A DNA stretch of 64,000 nucleotides, from the NCBI RefSeq assembly GCF_014193425.1, contig NZ_JACHZG010000001.1, positions 3,534,001 to 3,598,000 on the forward strand, in the 5' to 3' direction. Below are positions 1 through 8,273 of this stretch, in pieces. Source of the stretch: Microlunatus antarcticus (GTDB lineage: Bacteria; Actinomycetota; Actinomycetes; Propionibacteriales; Propionibacteriaceae). The notes under the pieces were generated by a model. The model searched no databases and was not told the origin of the DNA. It saw nothing but the letters and a program-made list of their open reading frames with translations. The stretch's first letter is position 1, and each line of letters begins with the position of its first letter. The position numbers and the translations under genes are program-made.

Positions 1-1
1 C

Positions 2-721
2 GCGCTCGCCTGCCTGCAGGTCGCCAACCACGAGGTCGGCACCCGCCAGCCGTACGCCGCGGCGGCGCAGGCGTGCCGCGCGGCCGGGGTGCCCCTCGTG
101 CTGGACGCCACCACGGCGCTCGGGCGGCTGGACACCACGGCTCTGGGTGACTGGTCGGTGCTGCTCGGCTGGGCGGGCGCGTACGGCGGACCGGCCTCGG
201 TCGGGCTGATGGTCGTGCGGCGCGGCACCCGCTGGCGGGCGCCCTACCCCGCCGACGACCACCAGCAGGGGCGCTGGCCGGGGGTCGTGGACGTCCCCGC
301 CGTCTGGTCGGCCGCCGCGGCCCTCGACACGGTGGTCGCCACGCGTGAGGTCGTCGGCGCGCGTCAGCACGCCCTGGTCGACCGGCTGCGCCGCGAGGTC
401 GCCGCCCGGGTGCCCGACGTCGACGTGGTGGGCGACCCGGACGACCGGGCGCCGCACCTGCTGACCTTCTCGGCCCTCTACGTCGACGGGGAGACCCTGA
501 GCCTCGAGCTGGACCGGGCGGGCTTCGCCGTGGCCAGCGGCTCGGCCTGCAGCGCGAGCAGCGAGCACCCCTCCCACGTCCTGGCCTCCATGGGCGCGCT
601 CACCCACGGCAACGTGCGGCTCGGGCTCACCCGGACGACCACCGAGGCCGAGGTGGAGGCGTTCCTCGACGTGCTCCCCGGGGTCGTCGCCGAGATCCGC
701 GACCGCCTCGGCGCCGCATGA
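2..721 (+). CDS. Cysteine desulfurase-like (class V aminotransferase fold) protein, 5' end outside window
   Basis: The reading frame enters from the left edge and 239 residues are visible. The family is recognised from NHEVGT near the edge, the cofactor-binding aspartate in LDATTALG, and the mobile-loop active-site cysteine in ASGSACSA. In active cysteine desulfurases the SxHK motif supplies the lysine that binds pyridoxal phosphate. Here the equivalent stretch reads LLGWAGAYGGP, and there is no lysine anywhere in the visible protein. The usual Gln of DAxQ is also replaced by Thr. The cysteine is kept, so a sulfur-carrier or scaffold role is possible, but normal desulfurase chemistry looks unlikely. 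It overlaps the downstream TusA-like gene by ATGA. Confidence 0.8.
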   Translation, partial: ALACLQVANHEVGTRQPYAAAAQACRAAGVPLVLDATTALGRLDTTALGDWSVLLGWAGAYGGPASVGLMVVRRGTRWRAPYPADDHQQGRWPGVVDVPAVWSAAAALDTVVATREVVGARQHALVDRLRREVAARVPDVDVVGDPDDRAPHLLTFSALYVDGETLSLELDRAGFAVASGSACSASSEHPSHVLASMGALTHGNVRLGLTRTTTEAEVEAFLDVLPGVVAEIRDRLGAA

Positions 722-990
722 CCGCGCCCCTGGACGGCTCCGACGGCTCCGACGGCTCTGACGGTCCTGACCGCCCGGCCGCCCTCACCCTGGACTGCAC
801 CGGGATGCGCTGCCCGCGCCCGATCATCGAGATCGCCCGGCGCATCGGCTCGGTCGCGGTCGGCGAGACCGTCGAGCTCCTGGCCGACGACCCCGCGACG
901 GCGCCGGACCTCGCCGCCTGGTGCCGGATGCGCGGTCACACCCTCCTCCGCTCCGCCCCGCCCCGCTTCCAGGTGGTCCGCGACCGCTGA
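718..990 (+). CDS. TusA-like sulfur carrier protein
   Basis: This 90-residue protein carries the TusA/SirA/YeeD signature MRCPRPIIEIARRI, in which the cysteine of the CPxP motif (about residue 32) accepts persulfide sulfur. A predicted two-layer alpha/beta fold follows. The start ATG overlaps the stop of the desulfurase-like gene (ATGA), so the two are translationally coupled and probably act as donor and acceptor. The first 20 residues are a low-complexity Asp-Gly-Ser linker encoded by 9-bp tandem repeats. Similar pairs occur fused or adjacent in other actinobacteria. The sulfur destination (thiolation, molybdenum cofactor or other) cannot be told from sequence. Confidence 0.85.
   Translation: MTAPLDGSDGSDGSDGPDRPAALTLDCTGMRCPRPIIEIARRIGSVAVGETVELLADDPATAPDLAAWCRMRGHTLLRSAPPRFQVVRDR
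736..771 (+). repeat. Four tandem 9-bp units in the TusA-like gene
   Basis: Two identical GGCTCCGAC units are followed by GGCTCTGAC and GGTCCTGAC. They encode the Gly-Ser-Asp linker at the N-terminus. The unit is a multiple of three, so copy-number change would alter linker length without a frameshift. Confidence 0.8.
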
Positions 991-1044
991 CCGGAGGTGG
1001 GATCCTGGCTGCTCGGTGGACCGACGACGAGGGAGCCAGGACGT

Positions 1045-3336
1045 ATGAAGGTGGCCATGGTGTCGACCTATCCCCCGCGACCGTGCGGGATCGGGGTCTT
1101 CGCGGCCGACCTGCACGCCGCGGCCCGGGCCGCGGACCCGGCCCTCGAGCTGGAGGTCGTGGCCATCGACCAGGACCTCGGCGGCGACGTGGACCCCACC
1201 GACGCGCTGGACCGGCCCGAGGTCAGGTGGCACCTGCGCCAGCACGACCGGCGCGACTACGACCGGGTCGCCCGTGAGCTGGCCGCCTCCGACGTGGACG
1301 TCGTCCTCGTCGAGCACGAGTTCGGGATCTTCGGCGGGACGGCCGGCGACCACCTCGTGACCCTGCTGGCCGGGGTCGGGCGTCCGGTGGTGCTGACCCT
1401 GCACACCGTGCTCACGCACCCCAGCCCCGCGCAGGCCTCCGCGCTGCGCCGCGTGTGCGCGCTGGCGACGCTCGTGACCGTCTTCACCGAGACCGCCCGG
1501 CGGATGGTCGTGACCTCGGGGGCGGTCCCGTCGGGCCGCATCCGCGTCGTGCCGCACGGCGTGCCCGCGCTCGTCGTCGCGCACGAGGCGGCCCGGGCCG
1601 CGGCGGCCAGCGCGTCGGCCGACGTCTCCGACGACCTCTCGCTGCACGTGCTGCGCGGCCGTACGGTGCTCTCCACCTTCGGCCTGATCTCGTCGGGCAA
1701 GGGCATCGAGCTGGCGATCGAGGCCCTCGCCCAGGTGGTGCCGACCCACCCCGAGGTGCTCTACCTGGTCGCGGGCCAGACGCACCCCGAGGTCGTGCGG
1801 CACGAGGGCGAGGTCTACCGGGAGGGCCTCCAGCGGCTGGTCGCCGAGCTCGGGCTCGGTGACCACGTGCACTTCCTCGACCGGTTCCTCACCGTCGAGG
1901 AGCTGAGCGTGCTGCTCGCCTCCACCGACCTCTACCTGACGCCCTACCGCTCGCGCGAGCAGATCGTCTCGGGCGCCCTGACCTTCGCGGTGGCCGCCGG
2001 CTGCCCGGTCGTGTCCACCCCCTACCTCTACGCCGAGGACCTGCTGGCCAGCGGCGCCGGGCGCCTCGTCCCCTTTGCCGACCCGACCGCCATGGCCGGC
2101 GCGATCACCGACCTGCTGGACCACCCCGAGGCGCTGGCCGAGGCCCGCGCCGAGGCCGTCCGGGTGGGCTCGACGCTCGGCTGGGAGCAGGTGGCCCGCA
2201 CGACGATCGACGTGCTCTCCGAGGCGACCGCCGTCCCGCCGGTCGAGTGGGTGCCACGCCAGGTGCTCCGGCTGGCCCAGCTGGACCGGCTCTGCGACGA
2301 CGTCGGCATCGTCCAGCACGCCGACGGCGTGACGCCGCGGTGGTCGAGCGGCTACTGCACCGACGACGTGGCCCGGATGGTGCTGGTCGGCCTCGGGCTG
2401 GCCTCGCGCCCGGAGCAGCGACCCGAGCCGGTCCGGATGGTCGGCTCGGGGCTGGCCTTCCTCGCGTACGCGCTCGAGCCGGGCCGGGCGGGGCTGCGCA
2501 ACTTCATGGGGCACGACCGCGGCTGGCTGGACGAGCCCCACCAGGGCGACCACGTCGGTCGCGCGGCCTGGGCGCTCGGCGCCGTGGTCGCGGCCCAGCC
2601 CGCGGCGGGCGACGCGAAGCCGGCGCTGCGCGAGCTGGAGGCGCTGGAGCCCTCGCTGGGGGCCGCGCTCAGCCCGCGCACCGTCGCGTACACCCTGCTC
2701 GGACTCGCCCGGCCGGAGCCCGGGCTGCTGCCGGCGAGCCTCACGGCCCTGCTGCGGACCCTGGCGACCCGGCTCACCGAGTCGCTCGACCGCTACGCCG
2801 GCCCGCGCTGGCCCTGGTTCGAGACCTACCTCACCTACGACAACGCGCGACTGCCGCAGGCGCTGCTCGCCGCGGGGCAGCGGCTCGGCGACGACGCGCT
2901 CGTCCGCCGTGGCCTCGAGTCCCTCGACTGGTACGCCGCGCAGTGCGGCCTCGGCACCTCCACGGTCAGGCTGATCGGCAACCGGTGGCGTCAGCAGCCC
3001 GACGGCTCGCCCGCGGCCGGCGGGCCCGGGGACGACGAGGGGGACGGCGACGAGCAGCCGCTCGACGCCGCGGCCCTGGTCGAGGCGTGCGTCGAGGCCT
3101 ACACGGTGACCGGGTCGCCGAGGTACCGGACCTGGGCCTGGGCCGCGTGGTCGTGGTTCTTCGGCGCGAACCGGCTCGGGGTCTCCCTCTACGACCCGGC
3201 CTCGGGCGGGTGCGCGGACGGCCTGACCGAGGACGGGGTGAACGAGAACCAGGGCGCGGAGTCGACCCTGGCGGTCTGGCAGGCCGCCCTGGCGCTGGAC
3301 CACGCCGGGCTGCTGCGGCTGAGCGTCACCGACTGA
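1045..3336 (+). CDS. GT4-family glycosyltransferase with C-terminal all-alpha (glycosidase-like) domain
   Basis: This 763-residue protein has two parts. Residues 1 to about 400 form a GT-B glycosyltransferase of family 4: an N-terminal MVSTYPPRPCGIGVFAADL loop, the conserved ISSGKGIELAIEAL segment, and a donor-binding EQIVSGALTFAVAAGCPVVSTP region. Residues from about 410 onward (PRWSSGYCTDDVARM and several long helices) resemble an alpha/alpha-toroid such as occurs in glycosidases. A retaining transferase using a nucleotide-mannose or -glucose donor is likely, but the substrate is unknown. The GH130 gene follows after 28 bp and probably acts on the same glycan. The ATG at 1045 was chosen because family similarity begins there (MKVAMVST). 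Confidence 0.8.
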   Translation: MKVAMVSTYPPRPCGIGVFAADLHAAARAADPALELEVVAIDQDLGGDVDPTDALDRPEVRWHLRQHDRRDYDRVARELAASDVDVVLVEHEFGIFGGTAGDHLVTLLAGVGRPVVLTLHTVLTHPSPAQASALRRVCALATLVTVFTETARRMVVTSGAVPSGRIRVVPHGVPALVVAHEAARAAAASASADVSDDLSLHVLRGRTVLSTFGLISSGKGIELAIEALAQVVPTHPEVLYLVAGQTHPEVVRHEGEVYREGLQRLVAELGLGDHVHFLDRFLTVEELSVLLASTDLYLTPYRSREQIVSGALTFAVAAGCPVVSTPYLYAEDLLASGAGRLVPFADPTAMAGAITDLLDHPEALAEARAEAVRVGSTLGWEQVARTTIDVLSEATAVPPVEWVPRQVLRLAQLDRLCDDVGIVQHADGVTPRWSSGYCTDDVARMVLVGLGLASRPEQRPEPVRMVGSGLAFLAYALEPGRAGLRNFMGHDRGWLDEPHQGDHVGRAAWALGAVVAAQPAAGDAKPALRELEALEPSLGAALSPRTVAYTLLGLARPEPGLLPASLTALLRTLATRLTESLDRYAGPRWPWFETYLTYDNARLPQALLAAGQRLGDDALVRRGLESLDWYAAQCGLGTSTVRLIGNRWRQQPDGSPAAGGPGDDEGDGDEQPLDAAALVEACVEAYTVTGSPRYRTWAWAAWSWFFGANRLGVSLYDPASGGCADGLTEDGVNENQGAESTLAVWQAALALDHAGLLRLSVTD

Positions 3337-3351
3337 GGCGGGTGCCCGGGA

Positions 3352-3357
3352 TAGCGT
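3352..3357 (+). promoter_or_regulatory. Putative -10 box of a leaderless transcript
   Basis: TAGCGT ends 7 nt before the ATG at 3365, and no Shine-Dalgarno sequence lies between. Transcription would begin at or next to the start codon. No clear -35 is visible. Confidence 0.5.
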
Positions 3358-3364
3358 CGCGGCC

Positions 3365-4324
3365 ATGACCTCGACGTCGGCGGATCGCAGCGCCGCCCTG
3401 TTCACCCGGTACGCCGGCAACCCGATCCTGAGCCCGAGCCGCTGGCCCTACACGGTCAACGCCGTGATGAACGCGGGAGCCGCCCAGGTCGGCGACCAGA
3501 CCCTGCTGCTCTGCCGGGTCGAGGACCGGCGCGGCATGAGCCACCTGACCGTCGCCCGCTCCGACGACGGCTTCTCCAACTGGGTCGTCGACGCCGAGCC
3601 GCTGCTGGCGCCGGAGGCCGGGGTCGTGCGCGAGCAGTGGGGCCTCGAGGACGCCCGCCTCACCTGGTCCACCGAGCTGGAGGCCTGGGCGATCGCCTTC
3701 ACCTCGTTCGGCCCCGGCGGTCCGAGCCTGTCGCTCGCGACCACCACCGACTTCGTCACGGTCGAGCGTCACGGGGTCGTCCGCCCGCCCGAGGACAAGA
3801 ACGGGGCCCTGCTGTCGCGCAAGGTCGGCGGCAAGTACGTCCTGTTCCACCGCCCGGTGACAGGGCACACCCAGCGCGCCGACATCTGGCTGTCCCGCTC
3901 GTCCGACCTGCAGACCTGGAGCCCGTCGGAGCCGGTCATGTCCGCCCGGGAGGGCGGCTTCTGGGACTGCGCGCGGATCGGCATCGGCCCGCCGCCGCTG
4001 GAGACGCCCGAGGGCTGGCTGCTCATCTACCACGGCGTACGCCAGACGGTCGCGGGAGCGCTCTACCGGGCCGGGCTCGCGCTGCTGGACCTGGACGACC
4101 CGTCGAAGGTGATCCGGCGCTGCGCGGAGTGGGTGCTCGGCCCGTCCGAGGTCTACGAGCAGACCGGGGACGTTCCCGGGGTGGTGTTCCCGTGCGGGCT
4201 GCTGCACGACGCCGAGCTGGACCGCCTGCGCCTCTACTACGGCGCGGCCGACACCTGCCTGGCCGTGGCGACCGCGAGCTACTCCGAGGTCCTCGACTTC
4301 GTGCTCACCCACGGCGAGGGCTGA
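3365..4324 (+). CDS. Glycoside hydrolase family 130 protein (beta-mannoside phosphorylase-like)
   Basis: This 319-residue cytoplasmic protein shows GH130 hallmarks: the RYAGNPIL start, a five-bladed propeller pattern, VEDRRGMSHLTVARS near residue 55, GLEDARLTW near residue 97, and the IYHGV motif near residue 224. GH130 enzymes phosphorolyse (sometimes hydrolyse) beta-mannosides, usually beta-1,2- or beta-1,4-linked, to mannose-1-phosphate. Directly upstream is the GT4-toroid protein. Transferase and phosphorylase together suggest synthesis and turnover of an intracellular mannan-like oligosaccharide. That link is inference, and linkage specificity cannot be read from sequence. Confidence 0.85.
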   Translation: MTSTSADRSAALFTRYAGNPILSPSRWPYTVNAVMNAGAAQVGDQTLLLCRVEDRRGMSHLTVARSDDGFSNWVVDAEPLLAPEAGVVREQWGLEDARLTWSTELEAWAIAFTSFGPGGPSLSLATTTDFVTVERHGVVRPPEDKNGALLSRKVGGKYVLFHRPVTGHTQRADIWLSRSSDLQTWSPSEPVMSAREGGFWDCARIGIGPPPLETPEGWLLIYHGVRQTVAGALYRAGLALLDLDDPSKVIRRCAEWVLGPSEVYEQTGDVPGVVFPCGLLHDAELDRLRLYYGAADTCLAVATASYSEVLDFVLTHGEG

Positions 4325-4350
4325 CCGCTCCCGCGTTGGGGTGAAAAGAC

Positions 4351-4391
4351 GAGACGCCCTGCCCCTGGACTCGGTAGGGGCAGAGCGTCTC
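4351..4391. terminator. Bidirectional hairpin terminator
   Basis: A 16-bp stem with one mismatch (4351-4366 pairing 4376-4391) and a 9-nt loop lies between the convergent GH130 and erpA-like genes. It probably ends transcription from both sides. Confidence 0.75.
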
Positions 4392-4440
4392 GGGTCTTCG
4401 GGCGTCGGCCTCGTCGAGGAGGCCGGCGCTCAGCGGCCGA

Positions 4441-4809
4441 TCAGTGGAAGCTGTCGCCGCAGGCGCAGGAACCGGTCGCGTTCGGGTTGTCGATCGTGAA
4501 GCCCTGCTTCTCGATCGTGTCCACGAAGTCGATGGAGGCACCCGTGAGGTACGGCGCGCTCATCCGGTCCGTGACGACGCTGACGCCGCCGAAGTCCTTG
4601 CGGACGTCGCCGTCGAGCTGACGCTCGTCGAAGAAGAGCTGGTAGCGCAGGCCCGAGCAGCCACCGGGCTGCACGGCGACGCGGAGCGCGAGGTCGTCGC
4701 GGCCCTCGGACTCGAGGAGCGCCTTGACCTTGCCGGCGGCGACGTCGGTCAGGAGGACCCCGTCGGCCGGCGGCGCGGTGATGGTGATCGGGCTGGTGGT
4801 GGCGGTCAT
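4441..4809 (-). CDS. erpA: Iron-sulfur cluster insertion protein (ErpA/HesB family)
   Basis: This 122-residue A-type carrier delivers Fe-S clusters to apo-proteins. The three ligand cysteines are present: one in PGGCSGLRYQLFF and two in the C-terminal SCACGDSF. The start at 4809 (MTATTSPITI) is preceded by GGGGAG; an in-frame extension to 4890 lacks family similarity. It corresponds to the HesB gene of the M. tuberculosis neighbourhood (Rv2204c, from memory) and lies next to a glycerate-kinase-like gene as there. Likely clients nearby include NadA and LipA, both [4Fe-4S] enzymes. Confidence 0.92.
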   Translation of the reverse strand: MTATTSPITITAPPADGVLLTDVAAGKVKALLESEGRDDLALRVAVQPGGCSGLRYQLFFDERQLDGDVRKDFGGVSVVTDRMSAPYLTGASIDFVDTIEKQGFTIDNPNATGSCACGDSFH

Positions 4810-4944
4810 GAGGGTCTCCCCTGGTCGGTGAGGATGCTGCTGCTTCGTGGACGCAACTCGCATGAGGCGGATCGTGTTCCCGGACTTCATGGTAGGTCCG
4901 TCCGAACTCCAGGCCCACCCCTGCTGGGTCGGACGTGTCCGGCG

Positions 4945-6003
4945 TCACCAGCGCCAGGTGCGCGCGACCCGCTCGGCGGCCGCCGTCAGCTCGTCCGGGG
5001 TGACCGCGCCACCCGCGCCGCCGGCCGCCGGGTCGCCGGCCGTACGAGCCGCCTCGTGCACCGCGTACGCGGCCTCGATGCCCATCGTGCGCATCTCCCG
5101 GGCCCCGATCAGGACCTCGCCGGCCACGACCACGCAGGGGGCGAGCAGCCGACCGGCCAGCGCGGCGGCCGCGGCGACGACCCCGCCCCCGCGGTGCGCG
5201 AAGTCGAAGACCGAGCAGCCCGTGACGACGAGGTCGACCGGACCGCTGATGCCGCCGAGGGCGAGCTCCGGTCCGCTGGTCAGGCGCCCGCCGAGCGCGA
5301 GCACGGCCAGCGCAGTCCCGCCACAGGCCCCGGCGCCGGGCGTCGCCCCCAGACCCGACCCGGCCAGGTCGGCCAGCCGCTGCAGGCTCGCGTCGGCCGC
5401 GAGCAACGGTTCCGCGTCCTCCTCTGCGGCCCGACCACGGACCGAGGTGATGCCGCGGAGCCCGAGCAGCGGCGTCGTCGTCCGCGTGCTCGGCACGACG
5501 CCGACGAGGTCGAGGTCGCCGAGCCGCTCGAGCGGGAGGCTCAGGTCGAGCCGCGACAGCCCCGCCAGCCCCGCGACGCCGCCGGTCAGGTCGACGTCCG
5601 CCTCCGCACCGAGGGCCGCGAGCAGGCCGGCCCCGCCGTCGTGGACGTCGTCGCTGACCAGGTCGACCAGCAGGGTGCCGCCGTCCGGCAGGGTCTCGGC
5701 GACGAGGCGCCCCAGCGGGAGCGAGCTCGCCGCGTACGGGAGTGGCCCCTCCCCCACGCCCGGCCCGGGCAGCGCCACCGCGGTGAGCGCGCGGGCCTGC
5801 GTCCGGACGCCGACGCGGTCACCGAGGACGACAGGTTCCGCGGCGGCCCCCAGCCGGTCGGCGACCGAGGTGACGAAGCCGGCTCCGGCCTCGCCGACCG
5901 GGACGACGGCGGTCGCACGGCCGTCCCACCCCCGCGCGAGGTACCGGCCGGCGGCGGCGGACGACAGGCCGCCCAGCTCGTCGGAGCAGACCAGGACGCG
6001 CAC
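4945..6003 (-). CDS. Glycerate kinase family protein with altered motifs
   Basis: This 352-residue protein matches the type-2 glycerate kinase fold: an N-terminal VRVLVCSDEL strand, a glycine-rich GATPGAGACGGTALAVLALGG segment, and a VDLVVTG strand. Two catalytic signatures are changed. The usual DKFKG near the N-terminus reads DELGG, and TGEGRxD reads TGCSVFD. A different substrate or a non-catalytic role is therefore possible. The GTG at 6003 is chosen because similarity starts there. It diverges from nadA with 89 bp between. Its position beside erpA matches the M. tuberculosis Rv2205c arrangement as remembered. Confidence 0.7.
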   Translation of the reverse strand: MRVLVCSDELGGLSSAAAGRYLARGWDGRATAVVPVGEAGAGFVTSVADRLGAAAEPVVLGDRVGVRTQARALTAVALPGPGVGEGPLPYAASSLPLGRLVAETLPDGGTLLVDLVSDDVHDGGAGLLAALGAEADVDLTGGVAGLAGLSRLDLSLPLERLGDLDLVGVVPSTRTTTPLLGLRGITSVRGRAAEEDAEPLLAADASLQRLADLAGSGLGATPGAGACGGTALAVLALGGRLTSGPELALGGISGPVDLVVTGCSVFDFAHRGGGVVAAAAALAGRLLAPCVVVAGEVLIGAREMRTMGIEAAYAVHEAARTAGDPAAGGAGGAVTPDELTAAAERVARTWRW

Positions 6004-6080
6004 GGCTGCATCCTGCCAGCGCCGCGGTCCGGGACCGCCCCGGCCGCGGTCGGCCAGGGCTCGCCGGACTCCCCCACGAG

Positions 6081-6086
6081 TAGGTT
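6081..6086 (+). promoter_or_regulatory. Putative -10 box of leaderless nadA
   Basis: TAGGTT ends 6 nt before the GTG at 6093, with no ribosome-binding site. This supports both the start choice and a leaderless mRNA. Confidence 0.5.
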
Positions 6087-6092
6087 GGGGCC

Positions 6093-7277
6093 GTGACGAC
6101 GACGCCCGCACCAGTCCGTACGCCGCTGTCGCTCTTCGTGCTGGGGCGCGAGTCCGACCCCCGTTCGGAGCGCGGCGTCGAGTGCCCCGGCGAGCTGCCG
6201 CCGGCGTCCGACCCGAACCTCGTCGAACGCGCCCGGCGGGCCAAGGCGCAGCTGGGCGAGCGGGTGTTCGTGCTCGGTCACCACTACCAGCGCGACGAGG
6301 TCATCCAGTTCGCCGACGTCACGGGCGACTCGTTCAAGCTCGCCCGCGAGGCGGCGGCGCGGCCCGAGGCCGAGTTCATCGTCTTCTGCGGCGTCCACTT
6401 CATGGCCGAGTCGGCCGACATCCTCACCAGCGCGGACCAGCAGGTGATCCTGCCGGACCTGGCCGCCGGCTGCTCGATGGCCGACATGGCCCGGCTCGCG
6501 CAGGTCGAGGACTGCTGGGACGTGCTGGCCGACGCCGGGGTCGCGGACGTGACCGTCCCCGTCACCTACATGAACTCCTCCGCCGACATCAAGGCCTTCT
6601 GCGGTCGCGAGGGCGGCGTGGTCTGCACCTCCTCCAACGCCAAGAAGGTCATGGAGTGGGCGTTCGCGCGGGGCGAGAAGGTCCTGTTCCTGCCCGACCA
6701 GCACCTCGGTCGCAACACCGCCGTGCTCCAGCTGGGGCTCGGTCTCGACGAGTGCGTCCTGTACGACCCGCACCGGCCGAACGGCGGGCTCACCGCCGAC
6801 GAGCTGCGCGCGGCGAAGGTGATCCTGTGGAAGGGCCACTGCTCGGTGCACGGGCGGTTCACACCCGAGGCCGTGCACGACGTCCGGGCCCGCGTCCCCG
6901 GGGTGCGGGTGATCGTGCACCCGGAGTGCCAGCACGAGGTCGTGCTGCTGGCCGACGAGGTCGGGTCGACCGAATACATCATCAAGGCCGTCGAGTCGGC
7001 GCCGCCGGGCACGAGGTGGGCCGTCGGGACCGAGCTCAACCTCGTGCAGCGCCTGGCCAAGGCGCACCCGGAGCAGGAGGTCACGTTCCTCGAGCAGCAC
7101 GTCTGCTACTGCTCGACCATGAACCGCATCGACCTCCCGCACCTGGTCTGGGTGCTCGAGAACCTCGTCGACGGCCACGTCGTCAACCAGGTCACCGTCG
7201 ACGCCGAGACCGAGCACCACGCCAAGATCGCCCTGCAGCGCATGCTCGACCTGCCGGGCGAGACGACGAAGGACTGA
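6093..7277 (+). CDS. nadA: Quinolinate synthase A
   Basis: This 394-residue cytoplasmic enzyme condenses iminoaspartate with dihydroxyacetone phosphate to quinolinate in NAD synthesis. Family segments are clear: LGHHYQRDEVIQFAD, FCGVHFMAESADIL, LPDLAAGCSMADMA, MNSSADIKAFCG, HPECQHEV and EQHVCYCSTMNRI. The last three regions hold the conserved [4Fe-4S] cysteines. It is transcribed away from the glycerate-kinase-like gene. No nadB or nadC is in the window, which is unusual because these often form an operon. ErpA, about 1.3 kb away, is a plausible cluster donor. Confidence 0.96.
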   Translation: MTTTPAPVRTPLSLFVLGRESDPRSERGVECPGELPPASDPNLVERARRAKAQLGERVFVLGHHYQRDEVIQFADVTGDSFKLAREAAARPEAEFIVFCGVHFMAESADILTSADQQVILPDLAAGCSMADMARLAQVEDCWDVLADAGVADVTVPVTYMNSSADIKAFCGREGGVVCTSSNAKKVMEWAFARGEKVLFLPDQHLGRNTAVLQLGLGLDECVLYDPHRPNGGLTADELRAAKVILWKGHCSVHGRFTPEAVHDVRARVPGVRVIVHPECQHEVVLLADEVGSTEYIIKAVESAPPGTRWAVGTELNLVQRLAKAHPEQEVTFLEQHVCYCSTMNRIDLPHLVWVLENLVDGHVVNQVTVDAETEHHAKIALQRMLDLPGETTKD

Positions 7278-7310
7278 TCCGCGTGGGGCCTCTTGCTCCT
7301 CCCCGGCCCG

Positions 7311-7365
7311 AGCGCGCGCGAATCGTGCGTTCGCGTGCCCCAGGACGACGATCTGCGCGCACTCG
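7311..7365. repeat. Imperfect palindromic element, upstream copy
   Basis: A GC-rich arm (GAGCGCGCGCGAATCGTGCG) is followed by an imperfect complementary arm ending CGATCTGCGCGCACTCG. The last 17 bp (7349-7365) recur exactly at 8234-8250. The element resembles a REP-type palindrome and lies just before a truncated gene. Confidence 0.6.
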
Positions 7366-7425
7366 CTGCCGCATCGTCGGAGTTGTCCACAGGCGGCCCG
7401 GTGATCCGGCGGCTCCCGGCCTCAG

Positions 7426-8196
7426 GTGGGGCAGGGTGCCGGAGTGCTCGGACCGTTCACGGCCGCCCAGGCGACAGCCGCCGGCCTCACCGAGGCGACC
7501 CTGCGCAGCCGCGCGGTGCGACGTGAGCACCACGGGGCGTACGCGCCGGCCGACCTGGAGCCCAGCCTCGAGCTGAGTCTTGCTGCCGCCCGCCTCGTGC
7601 TCCCGGCGGACGCCGTGCTGGAGGGGGTGTCCGCGTTGCACGCGCTGGGCGTGGACGTCGGCGACCACCGGCCGCTGCGGTTCGTGAGCGCTCACCCGCA
7701 CCAGGTGCGTCGCCCAGGTGTACGGGTGCGACGGGTCCGGACCTTGCCGCCGACCGCTCTCGACGGTTCCTGCGTCTCGGCCGAGGCGGCCTTCGTCGGC
7801 GCCGCCCAGGAGCTGTATCTGGTCGAGCTCGTCGCCGCCGGGGACTGGCTCGTCCGGCTGGGGCACTCCTCGCCCGCTGCCCTGCGCGCTGCGGCGATCG
7901 TGAGCCGGAGTCGTGGAGCCGTGCTCGCGCGTCGGGCCGCTGCCCTCGTACGCGAGCGGGTGGACTCGGTGCAGGAGACCCGGTTGCGGCTCTGCCTCCT
8001 CCTGGCCGGGCTACCCGAGCCGGAGGTCAACCCGGTCGTCTTCGCCGGCGGCCGCGCGGTTGGCCGTGTGGACCTGTTCCTCGGCCGCTGGCGGGTCGCG
8101 ATCGAGTACGAGGGAGACCAGCACCGGACGGATCCGCGGCAGTGGAACATCGACATCCGACGTCAGGAGCAGCTCACGACCAACGGCTGCTCACGA
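7426..8196 (+). pseudogene. AbiEi/DUF559-type endonuclease-like protein, 3' truncated
   Basis: Residues 1 to about 250 match a large actinobacterial family: an N-terminal domain like AbiEi antitoxins (FTAAQATAAGLTEATLRSR) and a very-short-patch-repair/DUF559-like nuclease domain at the C-terminus (VGRVDLFLGRWRVAIEYEGD, then QHRTDPRQWNIDIRRQEQLT). Normally this continues as a GWxVVRV strand and final helix. Here it breaks off at NGC, where the palindromic element at 8197 begins. The frame stays open to 8532 but runs through the element and antisense to the next gene, so that tail is probably meaningless. A GTG at 7444 is an alternative start. Confidence 0.6.
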
Positions 8197-8253
8197 GTGC
8201 GCGCTGATCGTGCGCCGCGGAGGGCGATGCTCACGATCTGCGCGCACTCGGCC
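8197..8253. repeat. Palindromic element inside the 3' end of the endonuclease-like gene
   Basis: An 18-bp arm (GAGTGCGCGCTGATCGTG) pairs with CACGATCTGCGCGCACTC with one mismatch across a loop of about 19 nt. It is the sister of the copy at 7311-7365 and begins exactly where protein family similarity stops. Confidence 0.65.
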
Positions 8254-8273
8254 GTGGAAGAACCCGTACGGCG

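Noticed and set aside
478-3420. Very long open frame on the reverse strand
   Set aside because: It runs antisense to the TusA-like and glycosyltransferase genes, is Arg/Gly/Val-rich low-complexity sequence with no domains, and is a GC-rich antisense artefact.
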